Part shown: piece by piece, positions 1 through 5,480 of the stretch | Numbering within the stretch: the first letter of the stretch is position 1 | Layout of the letters: the number at the start of each line of letters is the position of its first letter | Origin: Actinomycetota bacterium | GTDB lineage: Bacteria > Actinomycetota > Acidimicrobiia > Acidimicrobiales > Iamiaceae | Reading direction: 5' to 3' | NCBI GenBank assembly: GCA_018268545.1 | Contig: JAFDWI010000091.1 | Coordinates: 1-9,842 of the forward strand | DNA length: 9,842 nt | Made by a program: the position numbers and the translations under genes | The notes under the pieces: generated by a model | Databases searched by the model: none | The model's input: only the letters and a program-made list of their open reading frames with translations | What the model was told of the DNA's origin: nothing

Positions 1-162
1 GATCGCGACCTTTGCAGCCGTCCACACGATGCCGGCGACGATCCCGACCAGAAACCCGCTCCGCTGGGTTCGGATCTGGTTTCCCAACAGCTTCCAGCCA
101 CGACGGCCCGCGTCGTCGCCGTTCGCCTCGACCTCGGTCACGTCCCCGAGCGACGCCGGCAC
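1..162 (-). CDS. ABC exporter (fused membrane/ATPase type), N-terminal fragment
   Basis: This is the first 54 codons of a gene that runs off the left edge. The visible protein has a short polar N-terminus (VPASLGDVTEVEANGDD), then a basic stretch with WKLLGNQIRTQRSGF, then the start of the first membrane helix (LVGIVAGIVWTAAKVAI). That order of a W-x-LL box, a basic RTQRSG patch and a helix with WTAAK is typical of ABC exporters of the MsbA/lipid-drug type, which pump substrates out through a homodimer or heterodimer. The nucleotide-binding domain lies outside the window, so the class rests on the N-terminus alone. No ATG is available in the open frame. I chose the GTG at 162-160 because GGAG lies 11 nt upstream; a second GTG at 141-139 is possible. 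A candidate promoter and palindromic operator lie 80-130 bp upstream. The substrate is unknown. Confidence 0.62.
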   Translation of the reverse strand, partial: MPASLGDVTEVEANGDDAGRRGWKLLGNQIRTQRSGFLVGIVAGIVWTAAKVAI

Positions 163-243
163 ATCGGGAATCGCTCCACGTCCATACTGCTCAACGCGAC
201 CCCCTTTGGTCCGAGCGTGTCGCTGTGCGCGCGGCAGGTCGGT

Positions 244-257
244 TGACCCGCGGGTCA
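244..257. promoter_or_regulatory. Perfect 14-bp palindrome, candidate repressor operator
   Basis: TGACCCGCGGGTCA is its own reverse complement over all 14 bp. The symmetry ends exactly there (T243/G258 do not pair). It begins 2 nt downstream of the candidate leftward -10 box and would cover the transcription start, the usual place for a dimeric repressor to block initiation. It also lies in the divergent region upstream of the rightward ATPase-like gene. No regulator gene is visible nearby, and I do not recognise the motif as belonging to a named family. Confidence 0.4.
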
Positions 258-259
258 GG

Positions 260-289
260 ACGGTATCGGACGCGAAGTCGTGACCTCAA
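260..289 (-). promoter_or_regulatory. Candidate promoter for the ABC exporter gene
   Basis: Reading leftward, TTGAGG (289-284) is followed after 18 nt by TACCGT (265-260), which fits the loose actinobacterial TAnnnT -10 pattern. Transcription would start near 253, inside the adjacent palindrome, giving a leader of about 90 nt before the GTG at 162. The -35 match is only partial, so this is a weak, position-based call. Confidence 0.3.
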
Positions 290-326
290 AAGATCCGACC
301 ACCCATGTTCGGGGGGTGCACACACC

Positions 327-437
327 TAGGCCGAAAGTCCTACAGTGGGAAGCCGAACGCGCCGATGAGACTACGACGGCCCGGCTGGGAACGCAGGACT
401 CCCGAAGGGCGCAGGAGCGAACACCGGGGAGCCGGCG
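327..437 (+). promoter_or_regulatory. Possible structured 5' leader of the SMC-like gene
   Basis: This stretch before the ATG at 438 holds several mutually compatible short complementarities. AGTCC (336-340) can pair with GGACT (396-400). CCGGCT (381-386) pairs with AGCCGG (430-435). CCC-GAA-GGG (401-409) is a small hairpin. The heptamer CGCAGGA occurs twice (392-398, 410-416). The CCGGCT/AGCCGG helix would cover the end of the ribosome binding site. A TACAGT hexamer (341-346) could be a -10 box, in which case part of this stretch would be untranscribed. I compared it from memory with SRP RNA, RNase P, cobalamin, glycine, c-di-GMP and c-di-AMP motifs and found no match. At this GC content such short helices also arise by chance. 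Confidence 0.22.
426..431 (+). promoter_or_regulatory. Ribosome binding site fixing the start of the SMC-like gene
   Basis: GGGGAG sits 6 nt before the ATG at 438, a good spacing, and supports that start over any downstream one. Its last two bases are also part of AGCCGG, which can pair with CCGGCT at 381-386. Confidence 0.55.
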
Positions 438-2813
438 ATGAAGTTTGACGAACTTACGCTGCCGCTCGGCGAACACGGCCTCCGACTCACGTTCCACCCG
501 CGGCTGACCGTCCTGGCCGGACTCACCGGACCCCAGCGCGAATCCCTCCTCGACTCGATCGCCCACCTCAGTCGTGGGACGGTCCCGGGAGGTTGGCTCA
601 CGGCCGTCGACGCGGCCGGCCGGCATCTGCGGATCGACGAGTTCGCCGCCGCCGAGCGAGACGACACCTCCTCGCGCAGTATCGCCGCATGGCGCAACCT
701 CCTCGTCGTCGGTGCCGAAGATCTCGGGCTCCCACGGGCCACGGATGACCCGTCGCGAGCGACCGCACGGGCCGAACTCGAAACCGCCCGGAACGACGCG
801 ACCGCGCTGCGGTCCCGGCTCGAACACGACGAGATGGCACGGCGACGTCACGCCCGGGACGTCGCCGACCTCCACGACTGCGAGGCCGAACTTGCACGGC
901 TCGGGTCCGAGACAGACCGGCGGCGGTACAACCGTGCGCGGGTGCTCGTCGAACTCGAACAGACGCGCGATCTGTTGGAGACACTCGACGCGGAACCCGG
1001 CGCGGTTCGGCGGGACGAGCGGCTGGTCGCCGCGACCGACGAGATCCGACGACTCGCCGACGAATGGGCCGACGCGCGCGACCGGATCGAACAGTTCGGG
1101 GCCGAACTCGGTGACGAACGCGACGACGCGCCCGTCGAGACACGCTTCATCGATGTGCCCGACGAGATCCCCGAGACCCTCACGGCCGCGATCGCCGAAC
1201 GCGACCGCCTCGAGGTTGCCCGCTCCGAGGCGAAGGCCAAGCTGCGGGCCGCGTCGAGTGCGACTTCAGCGCCGATGCCCAATGATTCTCGGGTGTTGAC
1301 GCTCGCCGGGCTCGACCAGAACCTCCTGTGGTTGACCCATCGGGACGTCGTGTTGTCGACCGAGGCGCTGCGGGCGCTCGAACAGAGTGAATTGAACCGC
1401 CCATCGATCGACCGCCGCATGGTCGAACAACTCGAGGTCGCGCACGCCCGAGCCATCCAGATGGTCGAGCAAGCCGATCGCCGTTGGCTTCCCGGCGTGC
1501 TCGTCGCGACCGTCGCAGCGTGCGGCGCGGCAATCGTGTTGCTCGCCGACCGGTGGATCTACGCGGTCCCCGGTCTGTTGGCCGTGGCCATGGTGGCACT
1601 GATCCGCAATGTCGCGTTCGCCCGCATCGAAGCACGACGAGCGCAACACGGCGAGACCGAACTCCTCGACGAACTCGGTGTCGCCGACATGGCGGAATAC
1701 CACTCCAAGTTCGACGACAATCCCGAGAGCAACCGCTGGCAGATCGCCGAGCAGGTGATCGACGACTACCAGTCCGCCCGATCCGAGTGGCACGCGCTGG
1801 TCGGCGACATCGACCCCGATGACGCTGGGCGACTCGAACCGATCGTCCAGGACTGGGTGCGCAACGCGGACCCCACTCGCCGCGCGCAGACCGTGGCCCG
1901 CCTCCGCGAGACGACCAAGACCCTGTCCGATGACATCGCCGCCGCGTCACGCCGCCTCGACGCGATGCTCGAACCGTTCGGTCTGGACCCGTACGAAGCT
2001 TCGCTCATCGTCGCCCTGCGCGACCGTGTCGTCGCCGGTCGCACGGCACGCCTGAAACTGCACCTGCAGGACGCCGAGGAAACCGAGAACAAACTGAAGC
2101 TCCGACTCCTCGGTGATCTCGAGTCACTGGGCTTCGAGGCCGGTGACCTGACGCGCCGGATCGATGCGTACGGGCGAGAACTCGACGCGGCGGTGGCCCG
2201 ACGTCGCCAACGTCGCGACGCTCCACCCCGATCCGAACTCGACGAGCGTGTTCGCCGGCTCCAGGCCCGCCTCGCCGTGCCCGACCCCGTCGACTTCGAG
2301 GGACCCGGTGGCGCACACCACGCTCAGGACGCCGCGACGGCCGAGTTGCGGGCTCGACGCGACCGGCTCGCCGCATCGACCGCATCGTTCGTCGAACCCG
2401 ACTCGGGCGAAGCGCGTCGACGACTGCGCCGACTCGACCGTCACATCGCCGGACTCGAAGCATCTCTCTCGGAGGATCGTGGTTTGGTCGTCGCCGCACC
2501 GGTGGACCATCTGGTCGAGACGCTCGTGCGCTATCGACCGGCATGGCCGGGAACCGAACAGGATCCGGCACCGGCGTTCCTCGATGCGCCCTTCGCCGCG
2601 ACGTCACCACAACTGCGCCGCCGCCTGCTCGACGCACTCGTCGAGGTCAGCCGGGTGGTCCAGGTCGTCCTGCTCACGGACACCGCCGACGCAGTCGGCT
2701 GGGCTCGCGAAGCTGCAAACTCCGACCTGTTGAGCCTCGTTGCGCCCCTCGGCGACGCCCGGTCGGATTCTCCCGAGGGTGCGGTCAGTCGACCCGCCGA
2801 AGCTCACTCCTGA
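438..2813 (+). CDS. Membrane-hairpin coiled-coil SMC/YhaN-like protein with degenerate P-loop
   Basis: The 791-residue protein has the layout of an SMC/SbcC/RecN-type ATPase. An N-terminal head half (about 1-100) has the strand pattern FHPRLTVLAGLTG (19-31). Long charged coiled coils follow (about 105-275 and 400-690). The C-terminal head half carries FLDAPF (714-719) in the Walker B position and a following VVQVVLLTD strand (740-748). Two hydrophobic helices (about 351-371 and 373-393) break the coil, as in YhaN-like ATPases, so the protein is probably membrane anchored. The P-loop position reads GLTGPQRESLLD (28-39): the GKS/T lysine-serine pair is missing. The usual Walker B glutamate is replaced by Ala or Pro. 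Classical ATP hydrolysis is therefore doubtful. The function is unknown; a scaffold or DNA/envelope organiser is conceivable. The 3' end overlaps the convergent carbonic-anhydrase-like gene by 29 bp. Confidence 0.8.
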   Translation: MKFDELTLPLGEHGLRLTFHPRLTVLAGLTGPQRESLLDSIAHLSRGTVPGGWLTAVDAAGRHLRIDEFAAAERDDTSSRSIAAWRNLLVVGAEDLGLPRATDDPSRATARAELETARNDATALRSRLEHDEMARRRHARDVADLHDCEAELARLGSETDRRRYNRARVLVELEQTRDLLETLDAEPGAVRRDERLVAATDEIRRLADEWADARDRIEQFGAELGDERDDAPVETRFIDVPDEIPETLTAAIAERDRLEVARSEAKAKLRAASSATSAPMPNDSRVLTLAGLDQNLLWLTHRDVVLSTEALRALEQSELNRPSIDRRMVEQLEVAHARAIQMVEQADRRWLPGVLVATVAACGAAIVLLADRWIYAVPGLLAVAMVALIRNVAFARIEARRAQHGETELLDELGVADMAEYHSKFDDNPESNRWQIAEQVIDDYQSARSEWHALVGDIDPDDAGRLEPIVQDWVRNADPTRRAQTVARLRETTKTLSDDIAAASRRLDAMLEPFGLDPYEASLIVALRDRVVAGRTARLKLHLQDAEETENKLKLRLLGDLESLGFEAGDLTRRIDAYGRELDAAVARRRQRRDAPPRSELDERVRRLQARLAVPDPVDFEGPGGAHHAQDAATAELRARRDRLAASTASFVEPDSGEARRRLRRLDRHIAGLEASLSEDRGLVVAAPVDHLVETLVRYRPAWPGTEQDPAPAFLDAPFAATSPQLRRRLLDALVEVSRVVQVVLLTDTADAVGWAREAANSDLLSLVAPLGDARSDSPEGAVSRPAEAHS

Positions 2814-3303
2814 ACCGCCGAGAACGTTCGACATAGGACCGTGCACTGAATTCGATGAGTGCGGGGTCGACCGCGTCGACACGAAGCTTGGCGGGCACAC
2901 CCAAGGCCATCGACTTGGCCGGCACGATCATGTTGTTCGGGACGAGTGCGCCGGCTCCGACCAACCCGAGCGATTCGACGATCGCATTGTGGAGCACCAC
3001 CGACTGCGACCCGACGAGCGCACGGTCCTGGATCGTGCACCCCTCGAGGTGGGCGAGATGCCCGATCACACAATCGTCGCCGACGGTGGTCGGCGTGAAC
3101 GCCGTGGTGTGCAGGACCGCGCCGTCCTGGATCGACGTCCGGGCGCCGACGATGATCTCGCCGTCGTCACCACGCAACACCGCCGATGGCCAGACCGACG
3201 ATTCCGCGCCGATCGTCACCGAACCGATGATCACCGCGTCGGGGTGGATGTAGGCATCGGGGTGGATGTCGGGCGTGTGGTCCCCGAGCGCATAGATCGC
3301 CAT
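2785..3303 (-). CDS. Gamma-carbonic-anhydrase-like hexapeptide protein
   Basis: The 172-residue protein is a left-handed beta-helix of hexapeptide repeats (for example IHPDAY-IHPDAV and VTIGAESSVWPSAVLRGD) with a C-terminal helix, the size usual for YrdA/PaaY-type gamma carbonic anhydrases. These trimers bind a metal between subunits and interconvert CO2 and bicarbonate, although many have no proven activity. Conserved residues present are Arg44 and Asp46 (LRGD), Gln59 and Asp60 (IQD), His65 and His82. The third metal histidine of the archaeal enzyme Cam is replaced by Glu87 (HLAHLEGC), with an extra His85 nearby; I recall this HLEGC form in other actinobacterial relatives. I prefer the ATG at 3303 because MAIYALGD fits family N-termini; a GTG at 3309 adds two residues. 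No clear ribosome binding site is visible for either. The gene diverges from the peptidase and converges with the SMC-like gene. Confidence 0.88.
   Translation of the reverse strand: MAIYALGDHTPDIHPDAYIHPDAVIIGSVTIGAESSVWPSAVLRGDDGEIIVGARTSIQDGAVLHTTAFTPTTVGDDCVIGHLAHLEGCTIQDRALVGSQSVVLHNAIVESLGLVGAGALVPNNMIVPAKSMALGVPAKLRVDAVDPALIEFSARSYVERSRRFRSELRRVD
3239..3269. repeat. 18-bp-period direct repeat coding a hexapeptide rung
   Basis: TCGGGGTGGATGT occurs at 3239-3251 and again at 3257-3269, exactly 18 bp apart. On the minus strand this encodes two successive rungs, IHPDAY and IHPDAV, near the N-terminus of the beta-helix. The DNA-level identity goes beyond what protein repetition alone needs. 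Confidence 0.6.
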
Positions 3304-3340
3304 GGCCACAGACGGTACCGCGTGGCGAACCGGACGGCGT

Positions 3341-3350
3341 CACGTACGTG
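3341..3350. promoter_or_regulatory. 10-bp palindrome in divergent promoter region
   Basis: CACGTACGTG is perfectly self-complementary and lies in the 93-bp gap between the divergent carbonic-anhydrase-like and peptidase genes, where a shared regulator could act. A palindrome of this length is not rare, and no clear -35/-10 pair could be placed around it, so the call is weak. Confidence 0.2.
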
Positions 3351-3396
3351 CCAGGGCGCGTTGGCGTCGACCCTCACGGGGATGCTGTGATCTGGC

Positions 3397-5451
3397 ATGC
3401 CCGAAGCGCCCTTCGCCCCTCGTATCGACCACGTCCGTGTCCTGCACGGCATCCGGACCGTCGATCCGTTCGCCTGGATGGGTCACGACGGCGCCGAACT
3501 GTCCGAGGTGATCGACGCGGAGAACGCCTACACGACCGAAGTCGAACGACCGTGGGCGTCGCTCCGCGAAACCCTGTTCGGCGAGATCAAGGATCGGGTC
3601 GTCGAGACGGACCTGTCGGTCCCGGTCCGTCACGGCGAGTGGTGGTACCGAACCCGGACGATCGAGGGGCTCGCGTACCCGATCCATACACGCCTCCCGG
3701 TGAGCGACCACTCGGACCCTCCCGACACCGACGCTCCCGACACGGTGATCCTGGACGAGAACGTGATCGCGCAAGGCCACGACTATTCGCAGGTGGGCGC
3801 CACCGCGATCTCGCCGGACGGGGCATTCCTCGCCTGGACGGTCGACCACACCGGCGACGAGTCCCACACCCTGTACATCCGGGACCTCTCGAGGGGGATC
3901 GACCTCACCGACACCATCGAGGGCGTCTCGTACGGCCTGGCATGGTCCGCGGACAGCGAGCACGTGTTCTACACGACGATGGACGCGACGATGCGACCCG
4001 ATCAGGTTCATCGGCACCGGCTCGGGACCGACCCGGACGCCGACGTGACCGTGTTCGGCGACGACGACGAACGGTTCTTCGTCCATGTGGAATCGAACCG
4101 GAGCGACGACTGGATCGTCATCTCGGCACAGAGTGCGGTCACCGGCGAAGTACACCTGCTCGACGCACACGACCCGACCGGCCCGTTGCGTTGCGTCGCG
4201 CCACGTGTCCAGGGCGTCGAGGTTTCCGTCGAGGCACACCGCGACCGGATCTTCGTCCTGACCAACGCGGACGGTGCCGAGGACTTCGCATTGTTCGCAG
4301 CCGACCCGAACGACCTCGACGCGCCGATGCAACCGGTGATCGCACACGAACGCGGCGTCCGCCTCGAAGGTTGCGACGCATTCACCGGGCATCTCGTCGT
4401 CCACCTTCGGCGCGGGGGATCCACCGGGATCCGGGTCATCACTCTCGCCACCGGGGCGACACGCGAGATCGGGATCCCCGACGCCGTAGGCACGATCGCC
4501 CCGGGAGCGAACGCGGAGTTCGACACCGACGTGTACCGGTTCTCCTATCAGTCGCTGGTGACCCCACCGTCGGTGTTCGACGAGGACCTCTCCGGCGGTG
4601 ACCGGGTGCTTCGAAAGCGCCTCGAGGTCGAGGGCGGCTACGACCCCGACGATTACACGACCGAGCGCGCCTGGGTCGACGCTCCCGACGGCGTGGCGGT
4701 CCCCGTGACGATCGTCCATCGCCGTGACCTGCCCCGCGACCGACCGGCTCCTTGCATGCTGTACGGCTACGGCGCGTACGAGATCAGCGTCGACCCGTGG
4801 TTCTCGGTTGCACGATTGAGCCTTCTCGACCGAGGATGGGTCTACGCGATCGCACACGTTCGCGGTGGCGGCGAGATGGGTCGACACTGGTACACCGACG
4901 GCAAGTTCGCCGCGAAACCGAACTCGTTCACCGACTTCGTCGCGTGTGCCGACCATCTCGTCGACGCGGGTCTCACAGCCCATGATCGACTCGTGATCCG
5001 GGGAGCGAGCGCCGGTGGTCTGCTCGTGGGAGCGGCACTGAACCTCGCACCCGAATCCTTCGCTGCGGCCATCGCCGAGGTGCCGTTCGTCGACCCGCTC
5101 AACACCCTGCTCGATCCGACGTTGCCACTCACGGTGACCGAATGGGAGGAGTGGGGCGACCCGATCTCCGACCCCGATGCGGCGGCGACGATCGCGTCGT
5201 ATTCGCCCTACGAGAACATCCGCCCGCTCCCCTACCCCGCGGTGCTCGCGACCGCGGGGGTCCATGATCCGCGCGTCGGTGTGCACGAGCCGATCAAATG
5301 GGTCCAACGCCTGCGCGAGGTGACCACCGGCGATGCGCCGATCATCCTCAAGATCGAGACGAGCGGGCACGGCGGCCCCACCGGACGCTACGACGAGTGG
5401 CGTGACGAGGCGTCCATCCTGGCCTTCGCGATCAAACAGGTGGCGGACTGA
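3397..5451 (+). CDS. ptrB: Oligopeptidase B-type S9 serine peptidase
   Basis: The 684-residue protein matches oligopeptidase B (protease II, family S9A) in length and order. A short N-terminal part (RIDHVRVLHGIRTVDPFAWM) is followed by a beta-propeller (about 75-410) and a C-terminal alpha/beta-hydrolase domain (about 465-684). The catalytic triad is visible: Ser538 in GASAGG, Asp624 in HDPRVG and His658 in SGHGG. EWEEWGDP carries Glu582 and Glu584, which correspond to the E. coli S1-pocket acids (576/578) that select Arg or Lys. Landmarks such as YGYGAYE, SLLDRGWVYAIAHVRGGGEMG, EVPFVDPLNT and SPYENI also match. It should cut short peptides after basic residues in the cytoplasm; no signal peptide is seen. 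A stop codon three codons upstream makes ATG 3397 the first possible start. No strong ribosome binding site precedes it, so a very short leader is possible. Confidence 0.93.
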   Translation: MPEAPFAPRIDHVRVLHGIRTVDPFAWMGHDGAELSEVIDAENAYTTEVERPWASLRETLFGEIKDRVVETDLSVPVRHGEWWYRTRTIEGLAYPIHTRLPVSDHSDPPDTDAPDTVILDENVIAQGHDYSQVGATAISPDGAFLAWTVDHTGDESHTLYIRDLSRGIDLTDTIEGVSYGLAWSADSEHVFYTTMDATMRPDQVHRHRLGTDPDADVTVFGDDDERFFVHVESNRSDDWIVISAQSAVTGEVHLLDAHDPTGPLRCVAPRVQGVEVSVEAHRDRIFVLTNADGAEDFALFAADPNDLDAPMQPVIAHERGVRLEGCDAFTGHLVVHLRRGGSTGIRVITLATGATREIGIPDAVGTIAPGANAEFDTDVYRFSYQSLVTPPSVFDEDLSGGDRVLRKRLEVEGGYDPDDYTTERAWVDAPDGVAVPVTIVHRRDLPRDRPAPCMLYGYGAYEISVDPWFSVARLSLLDRGWVYAIAHVRGGGEMGRHWYTDGKFAAKPNSFTDFVACADHLVDAGLTAHDRLVIRGASAGGLLVGAALNLAPESFAAAIAEVPFVDPLNTLLDPTLPLTVTEWEEWGDPISDPDAAATIASYSPYENIRPLPYPAVLATAGVHDPRVGVHEPIKWVQRLREVTTGDAPIILKIETSGHGGPTGRYDEWRDEASILAFAIKQVAD

Positions 5452-5480
5452 GGATCGACCGAGGCAGTCTGCGGACTCAG
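5443..5480. repeat. Short imperfect repeats around two convergent stop codons
   Basis: GCGGACTGAG (5443-5452) and GCGGACTCAG (5471-5480) differ at one base and flank the 25-bp gap between the convergent peptidase and binding-protein genes. Each copy contains one gene's stop codon (TGA at 5449-5451 on plus, 5479-5477 on minus). CTGAG/CTCAG and AGTC (5466-5469)/GACT (5474-5477) are also inverted, but the stems are short and no T-run follows on either strand, so this is at best a weak bidirectional terminator. Confidence 0.25.

Noticed and set aside
243..268. TTGACC followed by TATCG as a rightward promoter
   Set aside because: The spacing is about 14 nt, too short, and TTGACC is part of the palindrome; no good rightward -10 follows.
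12..329. Open frames on the plus strand at the left end
   Set aside because: They are Arg/Ser/Pro-rich with no domain, and they lie opposite the exporter N-terminus and its promoter region.
327..437. SRP RNA, RNase P RNA, or a named riboswitch in the leader
   Set aside because: Only short fragments (such as AAAGTCC) resemble these RNAs; the conserved cores are missing.
3340..5370. Very long open frame (about 676 codons) on the minus strand opposite the peptidase
   Set aside because: It is a mirror of GC-biased codons. Its translation is rich in Arg, Asp and Val with no recognisable domain, while the plus frame has a full catalytic triad and family landmarks.
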